The notes under the pieces were generated by a model that had not been told where the DNA came from, did no database searches, and saw only the letters and a program-made list of their open reading frames with translations. A stretch of 14,987 nucleotides of DNA from Thiosocius sp963719025 (GTDB lineage Bacteria; Pseudomonadota; Gammaproteobacteria; Chromatiales; Chromatiaceae): contig CAVRBK010000070.1 in NCBI GenBank assembly GCA_963719025.1, positions 1 through 14,987 on the forward strand. The letters are read 5' to 3'. Position numbers and translations under genes: made by a program. Of the stretch, positions 6,544 to 14,101 are shown piece after piece (position 1 is the first letter of the stretch; each line of letters starts with the position of its first letter).

Positions 6544-8012
6544 TCCGTCGGCCCCGGCTGCTGCGGTCCATCCAGCGCGAGCCAGGCCAGCACGCGCTTC
6601 TCCAGATAGGGATAAAATGGATTCCAACGCAGGCGCAGCATGTCGGACGCAGGGATCTGCAGCACGCCTCGCTCGCCGCGCAGGGCGAGCTTGCCAAGGT
6701 GAATGCCGGGGCTCCTGGTCGGCGCCAGGCCGCCATAGACCGGGTCGCCAGGCGAAAACGGCAGCGCGACATGGGCCAGCGAGTAAAGTCCCTCAGGCCA
6801 GGCAAGGCCCAGACCCACATCGGTCAGCGCATCGCCTTCAGCACGCCGGCCACGCACACCCACGGTCCGGCTGTCTGCGGCCTCGTTGGTGACCACGCTC
6901 AGGGTAAAAGATCGTGCCGCGTCCCCTTGCAGGGCATTGACTACCGCGCTGGGGTCCCATTTCATCAGCGGTTCCATTTCCGCCATGCGATTGATGTCAA
7001 ACAGCACCAGCTCATGTCCAGCGGCCGGCAATCGTTGGAAAAGGCCCTCGACCAGCGCCGGGGTCGAGACCGTCGCATCGACTACCGATGAAAAGGCCAG
7101 GATCGGCGGCATACGCTGCAGCCTGCCGCCCTGATCAAGGTCGGTGATACGTTCCTGGATCTGTTGCGTCAGTCGGTACACCACATCGCCGGCGTTGACC
7201 GCAAAGGAGCCGTACTTGAACGGATCGTACTCCGGCAGGATAGCGTTCCAGGCGAGCTTGTCGAGACCGAGCAGGTGACCAATCCGGGCCTGCCAGACCG
7301 CGAGTACCGCCACCGAGGTGACACCGATGGCGGGTGAGAGAATGGCCAGGCGGTCAACCCGCGGCAGTGCCTCGTCGTCCAGCGTTGCGAGTGCATAGTG
7401 CACCGCCAGCGCGGCGCCGGTCGAATAGCCGACGATATACAGTGGCCGGCCGCCGCTCTGCTGCGCCAGGTGACGCATTGCCAGACGCACCGCCGCGGCC
7501 ATGTCCTGCCACTTGAGTTCCACCAGGCCCGACGGGGCGGTGCCATGGCCGGGCATGCGCAGGCCGAGCACATGCGCCCCGGCGGCGTTCAGGCGCTCAC
7601 CCAGATGACGCAGGCTATAGGGGGAATCCGACATGCCGTGCAGCAGCAGCACGCCCGCCCTCGCTTGCTGCGCAGGCAATTCGAAACTCCGGTTCCAGTT
7701 CGGCTGCCAGTTCTGCGGATCGGACAGACTGCCATGATTGTAACGGTTGATCGCACTGCGCTGCGCGGGCGGAACCCGGGCATAGACGCGTTGGTCGAGT
7801 TGGCGGAACAGCCGGTCCTCGAGCGCCAGGTAGTCGGCAAAGGTCCTGACCCCGGAGCGCGCAGTGAATTCCTCATCGAGGTCGGCCAGATGCCAGACGC
7901 TGAGCTGCGCACGGCCATTCAGGTACAGCACAAACCCGATCAGCAATACCAGGGACGCCCCGACGGTGCCGTAGGCGAGCGCCTTGAGCGTATGTCGCAG
8001 CAGGCTGTTCAA
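6540..8012 (-). CDS. Membrane-anchored alpha/beta-hydrolase (lipase/esterase-like)
   Basis: The protein is 490 residues. The only sensible start is TTG 8012 (GATGAGA upstream); an in-frame TGA lies just before it and the next in-frame ATG is at residue 127. Residues 11-31 form an N-terminal membrane anchor. Catalytic signs are HGMSDS (H125-S130, oxyanion loop), GHG at 155-157, nucleophile elbow GYSTG with Ser197, likely acid Asp312 in FSSVVDATVS and likely His414 in HVALPFSPGDPVYG. The order and spacing suit an intact Ser-Asp-His triad, with an insertion between Ser and Asp as in lid-bearing lipases. The substrate is unknown; a lipid or other ester at the membrane is likely. Its stop overlaps the AsmA start by four bases, so the two are translationally coupled. 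Confidence 0.82.
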   Translation of the reverse strand: MNSLLRHTLKALAYGTVGASLVLLIGFVLYLNGRAQLSVWHLADLDEEFTARSGVRTFADYLALEDRLFRQLDQRVYARVPPAQRSAINRYNHGSLSDPQNWQPNWNRSFELPAQQARAGVLLLHGMSDSPYSLRHLGERLNAAGAHVLGLRMPGHGTAPSGLVELKWQDMAAAVRLAMRHLAQQSGGRPLYIVGYSTGAALAVHYALATLDDEALPRVDRLAILSPAIGVTSVAVLAVWQARIGHLLGLDKLAWNAILPEYDPFKYGSFAVNAGDVVYRLTQQIQERITDLDQGGRLQRMPPILAFSSVVDATVSTPALVEGLFQRLPAAGHELVLFDINRMAEMEPLMKWDPSAVVNALQGDAARSFTLSVVTNEAADSRTVGVRGRRAEGDALTDVGLGLAWPEGLYSLAHVALPFSPGDPVYGGLAPTRSPGIHLGKLALRGERGVLQIPASDMLRLRWNPFYPYLEKRVLAWLALDGPQQPGPTE

Positions 8013-8077
8013 TTCGTCTCATCGGCCAGGGCTTCCCAACCCGGTGGCGACAGCGCAACAAATACGCCGGTTGATGA

Positions 8078-8500
8078 TCAATAAGTGACGTTCGAGTCAC
8101 CGAACTCCAGACTGACCTGCTGCTGCAGTTTTTGCAGCAACTCCCTGGATGATGCGTTCAGTGTCTGGCTGCCGGGTTGGTAGAAGTGCAGGCGTGTAAT
8201 ACCCTTCTCCCAGGAGGTCAGGACATCGATGCGGACCTGCCCGGTTGCGACGTGCTCGAAGCTCATCCTGTGGTGGCCGTCCTGTTCGACCGCCTTCACC
8301 CAGTGGTGGGAACTGGGGTCCAGGATCGGGATCCGGTCGTAACCAAGATCGTGCAGCATTTCTGTCAATTCAGCCGGCATATATTGCCAGCCTTTCACAT
8401 GCTTCCCGTCAATCTTCAGGGTCTCGCCACCGTCGCTGGCACAGCCCTGCAACATCAGCGCCACCGCGGCAAGCATAACCAGAGATAGAACACGTAACAT
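8078..8500 (-). CDS. Small lipoprotein of unknown function
   Basis: The 140-residue product begins at ATG 8500 with GAGGGGGAT upstream at slightly long spacing; an earlier ATG at 8554 would spoil the signal peptide. The lipobox is LQGC with the lipidated Cys at residue 20, after a hydrophobic core, and the next residues ASDGG do not include Asp at +2, so sorting to the outer membrane is expected. The mature part has a conserved-looking DLGYDRIPILDPSSHHWVKA segment and a C-terminal amphipathic helix with repeated Leu/Gln (RELLQKLQQQV). I do not recognise the family. It lies 65 bp upstream of the hydrolase gene and may head an operon with it and AsmA. Confidence 0.75.
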   Translation of the reverse strand: MLRVLSLVMLAAVALMLQGCASDGGETLKIDGKHVKGWQYMPAELTEMLHDLGYDRIPILDPSSHHWVKAVEQDGHHRMSFEHVATGQVRIDVLTSWEKGITRLHFYQPGSQTLNASSRELLQKLQQQVSLEFGDSNVTY

Positions 8501-8663
8501 TTCGATTGGATCCCCCTCACCCGGGTAGCTGTCCAGACAGGCAGACAGAAGCACCCCGCCGCCGGCTTATGGATAACTACCTGAGCTGTGATCGACGCTC
8601 CGGTTTTGTTGTGACTTCGCAGGCCAAAAAACCTGCGCCCCGCGAGCCCCTCTTTCGCATACC

Positions 8664-8999
8664 TCACATACTGTCAAGAATCTTCTGTTTCTTTGCCTTG
8701 TACTCCTGCGGCGTGATGTAGCCACCTGCCGCCAGCTTGTCCAGTTCATCCAGACGCTGCTGTGCCGACTTGTGCGCGGGAGCCGCAGGGACCGGCCGCT
8801 GTGCAGCTTGCTGGGCGGCGGCCGCCTGCTGCTGCGAGGCTTCGGTCTGTGCCCTCATATTGCCCAGAAGCCTGGTGGCGAAAACCCCGCCGATGAATGC
8901 GCCGGCATCACTGGCCGCTGCCGGCGTGCTGATGCCAACCACTGCAGTACCCAGGACGCAGGCCATGACAGCCGATGCCAACTTATCTTTGATAGCCAT
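8664..8999 (-). CDS. Exported SHOCT-domain protein
   Basis: A 111-residue protein from ATG 8999 with an ideal GAGGAGA site. Residues 1-30 are a signal peptide (TPAAAS end). A short Gly/Phe stretch (AGAFIGGVFATRLLG) follows, then a Gln/Ala-rich low-complexity linker (about 53-80), then a C-terminal SHOCT domain: RLDELDKLAAGGYITPQEYK and KKQKILDSM (82-111). SHOCT modules are short oligomerisation or interaction tails found at the ends of many unrelated proteins. The gene starts 12 bp after the stop of the second four-cysteine protein, so the two are probably one transcript. Confidence 0.82.
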   Translation of the reverse strand: MAIKDKLASAVMACVLGTAVVGISTPAAASDAGAFIGGVFATRLLGNMRAQTEASQQQAAAAQQAAQRPVPAAPAHKSAQQRLDELDKLAAGGYITPQEYKAKKQKILDSM

Positions 9000-9011
9000 A
9001 ACAATTTCTCC

Positions 9012-9437
9012 TCAAAGTGCGGTACAGGTGCCAAATGCCATGAAGCTGACGGCGTCACCGACGCCCGCGGCGCTCATGCGGCCGCTCTTGGTGTTGATCG
9101 CGACTTCCCAGCCACGCGCATTCTCCACACCTTGCAGGACCAGATGGTCGCCACTGCGCTCCATGTTCTTGACCGTCGAAACGGCGTCAACGCCGCTCTC
9201 GTAGGCAGCCCGCAATACCTTGTCCTTGGCATCCAGGATCATGAACTCGGGCAGATCGAAGCTGCTTGCCCGCCCCTGAACGCAACTGCCCTCTTCCGCG
9301 CAACCGACCACATCCATCACGGCGCAGACGATGTTACCGGAGCCATCCATCTCCGCCGCAGAAACTGCGGCCGAAACGAAGGGTGTCGCCGCAACAACCC
9401 AGGCCGCGATGGCCCGGGAGCATTTTCTATTCCGCAT
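9012..9437 (-). CDS. Secreted four-cysteine protein, copy B
   Basis: A 141-residue protein. Two ATGs lie close together (9452 and 9437); 9437 is preferred because GAGGAG sits 7 bases before it. Residues 1-28 are a signal peptide (SAAVSAA). Cysteines 38, 46, 52 and 138 of the preprotein match the pattern of the product at 1057-1467 (CX7CX4-5C plus a C-terminal FG(S/T)C), as do LPEF, LVLQG, GRGWEV-like and the hairpin before the end (here ARGW, SGRMSAAGVGDAVSFMAFG). The two copies have diverged well beyond half of their positions, so this is an old duplication or a family recruited twice. It is followed directly by the SHOCT gene and preceded, after 168 bp, by the patatin gene. Function unknown. 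Confidence 0.8.
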   Translation of the reverse strand: MRNRKCSRAIAAWVVAATPFVSAAVSAAEMDGSGNIVCAVMDVVGCAEEGSCVQGRASSFDLPEFMILDAKDKVLRAAYESGVDAVSTVKNMERSGDHLVLQGVENARGWEVAINTKSGRMSAAGVGDAVSFMAFGTCTAL

Positions 9438-9605
9438 CTCTGTTCTCCTCATGTAACGGTTCAGAATACAAAGCAATGTCTGATCATTTGAGGTTTTCCC
9501 TCTGCTGCAAGTATTCACCGAAAACCTTGCGGGGCGCTGGCCAATTCGCGCCAATCGTACCAATCCCGGCATCGAGGGGCCGGAGGTATCTTCGACCCCT
9601 CTTCT

Positions 9606-10935
9606 CTAGCGTCCCAGTTCCGTCAGCAAGCGCTGGAAGTCCGGGTTGTTGCGCAACAGCTCGCGACCGGCGGCGATCAGCCTGTCCACCTGTTCGCCGG
9701 TGAGGTCGAAGCTGGTGGGGATAAGATTGAAATACGCGAGTTGCTCGGGTTGCGGGACGTCGGCAAAGGCAACCTGAATGAAATGGGGTGTAACCGGCAT
9801 GGCCGGGGTCGACAACGCCTGCGCCCAGCGTTTCAGGCTGTTGTTCATCAGGCTCAGGGTCGCTGCATTGTAACGGTGCAGTTGAATGTCGGTCACCGCA
9901 TCGATGGTTTCCGCGCAGCGACGGCTGTTTGTTGCTCTTGTCCATCTCCGGCTCCACTTCGGTGGAGGCATTGACCGAAATGACCACCATTTGACGCGGC
10001 GGTTTGCGACCCCTCTTCTCGACGAACACCTTGGCGCCGCCCGCCACCTCAATGACTTCGTAGATAGCACGCAGCCCCAGGTTGTCGGTGATGCCCCCAT
10101 CCACGAAGTGGGCGTATTGGCGATTCTCCTTTTTGAAATAGCTCTTCAGGCCATCGACGACCTCGGTCAACTGGGGGTCCCCCTCGACCCGCTGCTGCGC
10201 CTCCGTCAACCAGCCGGGCAATGTCTGCTTGCACTCCTGATAATTCTCGACCACCACCGGATTGAACACCACCGGGACCGCAGAAGACGCAGTCACTGCC
10301 CGCGCCACCGGGAACGAGGAGATGTCCGAACAGAGCAGGTTGAAGTACTCCTGGACGAAGGAAAAACGCACCCCATAGCCCAGGTCGGACGCGTTGATGA
10401 GTACCAGGGGCCCGCCGCTGCGTCCCATATCAGCAAAGGTCGCGTCCTGGAACACAACCTCTTCATAGTACTTCACCGCCGTTTCGGTGCGCCCGGTGGA
10501 GCGGAACCATCCCAACGGGTTAAACAGCGAGTGAATCAGCGTGCCCTGAACGTCGCGCCGGAGAAACACCTCTTCGAAGTCCGCGAAGAGACGGTCGCCG
10601 TAGAGGCCGTAATAGGCCGAAGTAAAGCTCCCGCCGGAAACCGAGCTGATGGTGTCGACTTCGTCGAGCAGCCGGCGTGGTTGCCCGTCGATCACCAGGG
10701 TGGTGTCGCGAAGTTCCTGCAGCACCCCGTAGGCCAGTGCGGCGGCCCGCGTCCCACCGCCGGAGAATGCGAGCATCAGGGCAATGTCACCGCTGCCTCT
10801 GCGGCCACTCAGTTGTTTGATCGAATAGGCCTGCTGTGATTCGACGGCGCCGGCCGGCTTGTTATGGATGACGCCATAGGATGCGCATCCCGACAGGACC
10901 AGCAATGCCAGCCCGAGGCCTAAGAGTTTGAACAC
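9606..10935 (-). CDS. Patatin-like phospholipase lipoprotein, frameshifted near 9915
   Basis: GTG 10935 is chosen over TTG 10953 because a strong GAGGGGGTGG site sits just before it; it yields a lipoprotein signal with lipobox LSGC (Cys17). Patatin features are the GGGTR oxyanion loop (59-63), the nucleophile in SSVSGGS (Ser100) and the DGG motif in FVDGGITDNLGL (Asp279), so the catalytic Ser-Asp dyad is present. After about residue 340 (STEVEPEMDKSNKQPSL) the frame goes wrong: the matching C-terminus, AETIDAVTDIQLHRYNAATL to LTELGR, continues in another frame and stops at 9606. One surplus base around 9911-9918 explains it. Read literally, translation ends at 9484 with an Arg/Pro-rich nonsense tail. 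Corrected length is 442 residues, normal for the family. Sequencing error or a real mutation both fit. Confidence 0.82.
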
Positions 10936-10956
10936 GGACCACCCCCTCGACAATGG

Positions 10957-10975
10957 AATCTTAATTTGTAAGATT
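10957..10975. promoter_or_regulatory. Perfect 7-bp inverted repeat upstream of patatin gene
   Basis: AATCTTA and TAAGATT face each other across ATTTG, centred about 30 bases before the GTG start. The position suits an operator or leader hairpin, but there is no other support for a role. Confidence 0.3.
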
Positions 10976-11077
10976 GACTACTGTCGTCGAACAAAACCAG
11001 CCATTTCACGCCAATCGCCCAGATCAATCCCGCTTGTCACCCGCTTTGTCGCGCGGTTCGGCAAGTTCACACCAAAT

Positions 11078-11150
11078 GGGGTCAGACTCGATCTATCAAG
11101 TAAAGATACCCAATCGCAAGATATAACCATGGATGAATCGAGTCTGACCC
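11078..11150. repeat. Inverted pair of the GGGGTCAGACTC repeat
   Basis: GGGGTCAGACTCGAT at 11078-11092 and ATCGAGTCTGACCCT at 11136-11150 are inverted copies (14 of 15 bases). Sequences of the type AATGGGGTCAGACTCGA are common dispersed repeats in gammaproteobacterial genomes, often near REP-associated tyrosine transposases; that link is from memory and no transposase is present here. Confidence 0.7.
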
Positions 11151-11192
11151 TAATGGCACGTACTTAAGCGAAACTCCTAATACAACAATCTT

Positions 11193-11268
11193 CGTCATTC
11201 CGGCGAAGGCCGGAATCCAGGATCGACCACCATTGGTGTCATGGATCCCGGCCTTCGCCGGGATGACG
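11193..11268. repeat. REP/BIME-like palindrome
   Basis: The arms 11193-11219 and 11242-11268 pair at 25 of 27 positions, with CCGGCGAAGGCCGG on the left. The GTCATTCCGGCGAAGGCCGG type is a well-known dispersed proteobacterial palindrome. On the plus strand the hairpin is followed by GTGTTTTTTAG (T6 at 11272-11277), so it could also terminate plus-strand transcription ahead of the toxin-antitoxin genes. Confidence 0.75.
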
Positions 11269-11295
11269 GTGTTTTTTAGCTTAATAGTGCATTGA

Positions 11296-11311
11296 GTCTG
11301 ACCCCATTTAA
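11296..11311. repeat. Left flanking repeat of the TA cassette
   Basis: GTCTGACCCCATTTAA recurs exactly at 11989-12004 in the same orientation, bracketing the toxin-antitoxin pair. It is also an inverted copy of the repeat at 11074-11089. Confidence 0.8.
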
Positions 11312-11322
11312 TTGAGGGCGCG

Positions 11323-11365
11323 TTGCATCATTGGTCCATAAGGCCTATATTGGGCCTAATAGGCC
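11323..11365 (+). promoter_or_regulatory. Probable TA promoter and operator
   Basis: TTGCAT (11323-11328) and TATATT (11346-11351) are 17 bases apart and make a plausible sigma-70 promoter, with a weak -35. Overlapping the -10 is an inverted repeat, GGCCTAT (11342-11348) and ATAGGCC (11359-11365), with a further GGGCCTA between them. Phd/YefM antitoxins typically bind such palindromes to repress their own operon, so this is the likely operator. Confidence 0.5.
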
Positions 11366-11385
11366 ATTTTCGATGTGAGTTCAAC

Positions 11386-11676
11386 ATGCAAAAATTCTCC
11401 GCTCATGATGCCAAGGCACGATTTGGCCAGTTAATGGATGCTGCCCGTCGCGCGCCCGTCACCATTGAGAAACATGGTCGTGCGGTGGCCGTGGTGATCT
11501 CCAAGGAAGAGTTCGATGACATCGAAGCCATGCGGCTGGAGCGTCTGCGCTCGGAGGTACAGCAAGGCATTTCCGCCAGTACGGCAGGAGACGTCGTAGA
11601 GGTTGATGATACCGATCTGGAAAGGTTCATCGAAGGCATCATGAACGCCGGCGCGAGTGCTTCTGCGCCCCGCTGA
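11386..11676 (+). CDS. Phd/YefM-family antitoxin
   Basis: A 96-residue product from ATG 11386; the longer frame from 11323 includes the putative promoter and is rejected. The N-terminal half carries the Phd/YefM DNA-binding fold: MQKFSAHDAKARFGQLMDAA, then PVTIEKHGRAVAVVIS and EEFDDIEAMRLERL. The C-terminal part is acidic (DVVEVDDTDLERFIEGI) and should neutralise the toxin. The ribosome site is weak (GTGAG). Its TGA overlaps the toxin ATG by one base (TGATG), the usual antitoxin-first arrangement. It represses the operon by itself or with the toxin in characterised members. Confidence 0.9.
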   Translation: MQKFSAHDAKARFGQLMDAARRAPVTIEKHGRAVAVVISKEEFDDIEAMRLERLRSEVQQGISASTAGDVVEVDDTDLERFIEGIMNAGASASAPR

Positions 11677-11972
11677 TGAAATACCGTTTGACCCGGCCGG
11701 CGGTCGGCGACCTGGCCGAGATCGGCCGGTATACCCGGGAGCAGTGGGGCGAAGAGCAGTCCCGCCGCTATCGAGCGGCTATTTCAGCCCGGTTGAAATG
11801 GCTGAGTCGTAACCCAACCCTTTGGCGCGCCCGGCCTGAAATCCATGATGGTATTTACACCAGCCATGAACAGCGTCACGTCATTGTTTTTCGCGAATAT
11901 GACGACGGTATTGAAATCCTTCGTGTCCTGCATGAGCGAATGGACATGACGCATCGACTCAAGAACGATTGA
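11676..11972 (+). CDS. ParE/RelE-superfamily toxin
   Basis: A 98-residue product starting at the ATG that overlaps the antitoxin stop. ParE-like features are MKYRLTRPAVGDLAEIGRYT at the N-terminus, an R-rich helical pair (RRYRAAISARLKWLSRNP), RPEI(H)DGIYTS, then HVIVFREYDDGIEILRVLHERMD at the C-terminus. The RVLHxRMD ending and the GIY segment are typical of ParE, which poisons DNA gyrase, rather than of RelE mRNA interferases, but subtype cannot be proven here. The pair sits between copies of a dispersed repeat and is the only plus-strand transcription unit in the window. Confidence 0.88.
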   Translation: MKYRLTRPAVGDLAEIGRYTREQWGEEQSRRYRAAISARLKWLSRNPTLWRARPEIHDGIYTSHEQRHVIVFREYDDGIEILRVLHERMDMTHRLKND

Positions 11973-11979
11973 TTCGAAA

Positions 11980-12004
11980 TTAAATGGGGTCTGACCCCAT
12001 TTAA
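11980..12004. terminator. Perfect 25-bp palindrome between convergent genes
   Basis: TTAAATGGGGTC, a central T and GACCCCATTTAA form a perfect 12-bp inverted repeat between the toxin stop (11972) and the MscS stop (12014). It is built from two opposed copies of the TGGGGTC repeat; the second half includes the right flanking repeat 11989-12004. It could be a bidirectional terminator, but it lacks a run of T on either side, so that role is uncertain. Confidence 0.5.
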
Positions 12005-12013
12005 CAGATTCGG

Positions 12014-13981
12014 CTACCCCCTGTCCGCATCGGGCGATCCCTCCGGTGGATAATCCAGGGTGTCGCTAATCGACTTTCGATAATCCTCGGCAAAATCGGG
12101 AAACGGCAGGGCCTGCTCCGAAGCCCATTCGCGCACCTGCTTCTCCGCTGCCTGCTGACGTTCTTGATCGAGTCCGCCGTCGCGGCCAAGATAGACCGTG
12201 CTCGAGGGGAAGGCGAAACCGGTTCCGGCCTGTTCGACCAGCTTCTTGGCGCGCAGCAGGATGTCTTCCTGAATGGCGAGGAACTCATTGCGGGTCTTGG
12301 TTCTGATGTACACGCGGATCGCAACGTTCAGCGAGAAATCGCCGAAGCCAACAAAGCGCACGCGCACCGGGTCGTCTGCGGTGTGGATGGTCCTGGGGTG
12401 CGCATGCAGCAGCTCGCGCAGACTGGCCAATAGAAAGCGCAGCTGGTCGTCGGTGGTCTCGTAGCGCAGGCCGAGCGTGGCGGTCAGCAACATGCGGTCG
12501 CACTCATTGAAGTTGACGATTTTCAGCTGGGCGAAATCGGCGTTTGGGATGGTGATCAGGCTGCGGTCGAGATGCCTTACCTTGGTGGAGCGCAGGCCGA
12601 TCGACTCGATCCTGCCGATCGGGCGCCAGCCCGGCGTGACATCGTCGTCATAGCGACACAGATCGCCGACGCGGACCGGGCGGTCCGCAAACAGATTGAG
12701 CGCACCCATGAAGTTTTCCAGCGTGCTCTTGGCGGCAAGCGCGATCGCAATACCGCCCACGCCTGCACCGGTCACCAGACCGGCGACCGGCACGCCCAGT
12801 TGGTCCAGCATCTTGAAAAGAAGTACCAGCGCCGCCAGGACACCGATGGTGCGGGCAACCAGTCTCAGCAGCGAAGCATCCAGGCTCTTGGACTTTATTC
12901 TGGGCGACGAAATAATCATTTCTGCCCCCTGGTGTGCGCTTAGCCAGACAACCCAGACCAGCGTGATGCCATAGGAGAGAAACGCGAATGACTGCAACAG
13001 CTCAGCTCCGGAGCCGGTCAAATGGATCTGTTCGCGAGCAAAATGGTCTACCAGCGACAGCAGGCTGAGCAAGGCGAGTGGTACGCTCATGTAGCGCAGG
13101 TACGAGCCGAAAGAACCGCTTAAGTCCTTTTTATGCGACCATCGGTAGATCACGACCAGGATGCCGAGCACGAGCCCCAACAGGATCAGAACGGCCAGCC
13201 ATTTCCACAGCACCTGGCCAAACACCGGGTAGTTTGCCCAGTCCGGAAGCGACTCCACCCATACCATCGGGATCATCCAGCCCGTTATCAACTCATTGAT
13301 CCGATGCACGTCCTCGATGTGCACTGGGTTTACATAGGGCAAATCGCGCGCTACCTCATAGAGACGGGGTGCGTTCTCGACTGTGTCCGTACTGAAGCGG
13401 TACTCGCCGGTAAAGGGGCCTTCGGCGATTCGCGCAATACTGATCTCGGTATGGGGTATGCGCCAGCGGGTCAGAGGTTCAGGCGCATCCGGGGCTGCCT
13501 GCTCAGCGGAACTACCGGGAATATCCGCAAGGTTCGGCAAGCGAAAACGTGCGATGACGTCCCAAAGCAGATAGAAAGTGTCACCGGCGACCTGAACGCG
13601 GTTGGCGGGGGCGATATTGCTGAGATCGAACAGGCGCTCCACCTTGTTATCGATCTGTTCAAGTGCGCGCTGTGTGGCCCTGCTCGGCGAATCGCGGTAC
13701 GCCTGATAGCGATCCGCCGTCTCTTCGGTGAGAGCAAGGAAGCTCTGCATGGTCGCCCGCGGACTCGAGGTATCGATGGGTTGGAGGGGATTTTCCGCAA
13801 CGGCGGTGGCTGCTGTCAGCAAAAGCAGCAGCACGGCGACCAGCCCGAACGTGAAAGATCCTGGCCCGGCACCCGGGATGACCGGCTCACATCCGAGCAC
13901 CCCATCCGGTCCTCCGCTGTTGCGATGATCCACTTTGGCTCCCGAATTTACGTGACGCTTAACGCGTCGTTGGCCGCTCAT
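12014..13981 (-). CDS. Large MscS-family mechanosensitive ion channel
   Basis: Up to 655 residues from ATG 13981. A GTG at residue 28 is an alternative start that puts the signal-like core (LVAVLLLLLTAATAVA, 47-62) closer to the N-terminus. Residues 63-255 form a periplasmic domain. Transmembrane helices follow at about 257-279, 298-312, 328-348 and 374-393, then the pore helix with TGAGVGGIAIALAAKSTLEN (404-423) and FMGALNLFADRPVRVGD, the classic MscS TM3/beta-domain signature. The C-terminal beta and alpha/beta cytoplasmic domains are recognisable (SLITIPNADFAQLKIVNF; FVGFGDFSLNVAIRVYIRTK). These channels open under membrane tension and release solutes after hypo-osmotic shock. No frameshift is seen. 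Confidence 0.9.
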   Translation of the reverse strand: MSGQRRVKRHVNSGAKVDHRNSGGPDGVLGCEPVIPGAGPGSFTFGLVAVLLLLLTAATAVAENPLQPIDTSSPRATMQSFLALTEETADRYQAYRDSPSRATQRALEQIDNKVERLFDLSNIAPANRVQVAGDTFYLLWDVIARFRLPNLADIPGSSAEQAAPDAPEPLTRWRIPHTEISIARIAEGPFTGEYRFSTDTVENAPRLYEVARDLPYVNPVHIEDVHRINELITGWMIPMVWVESLPDWANYPVFGQVLWKWLAVLILLGLVLGILVVIYRWSHKKDLSGSFGSYLRYMSVPLALLSLLSLVDHFAREQIHLTGSGAELLQSFAFLSYGITLVWVVWLSAHQGAEMIISSPRIKSKSLDASLLRLVARTIGVLAALVLLFKMLDQLGVPVAGLVTGAGVGGIAIALAAKSTLENFMGALNLFADRPVRVGDLCRYDDDVTPGWRPIGRIESIGLRSTKVRHLDRSLITIPNADFAQLKIVNFNECDRMLLTATLGLRYETTDDQLRFLLASLRELLHAHPRTIHTADDPVRVRFVGFGDFSLNVAIRVYIRTKTRNEFLAIQEDILLRAKKLVEQAGTGFAFPSSTVYLGRDGGLDQERQQAAEKQVREWASEQALPFPDFAEDYRKSISDTLDYPPEGSPDADRG

Positions 13982-14101
13982 CCCTTACTCATCCGCCGGA
14001 TGCAGAGGAGCTATCCTGGTTATTCCACTTGGACTAAAAGCCTGCGAGGAGGCGGAGATTGTTCAAAACGGTTCGCATACCCCTCCGGCTCCCCTATCCC
14101 C

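Larger units (their letters stand above)
10936..11385. other. 450-bp repeat-rich intergenic region
   Basis: This gap lies between the divergent patatin and antitoxin genes. It holds an inverted repeat upstream of the patatin gene, several copies of a GGGGTCAGACTC repeat in both orientations, a long REP-like hairpin, and the TA promoter/operator, each entered separately. No gene is evident; the plus-strand frame 10928-11167 has no ribosome site or recognisable domain. Confidence 0.7.

Noticed and set aside
9905..9925. Programmed ribosomal frameshift in the patatin gene
   Set aside because: There is no slippery heptamer, stimulatory hairpin or nearby stop of the usual kind, and similar single-base insertions occur in the LeuA fragment, so an error or mutation is simpler.
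9886..10839. 317-codon plus-strand open frame
   Set aside because: Antisense to the patatin gene, whose catalytic motifs are clear on the minus strand; no ribosome site or recognisable domain.
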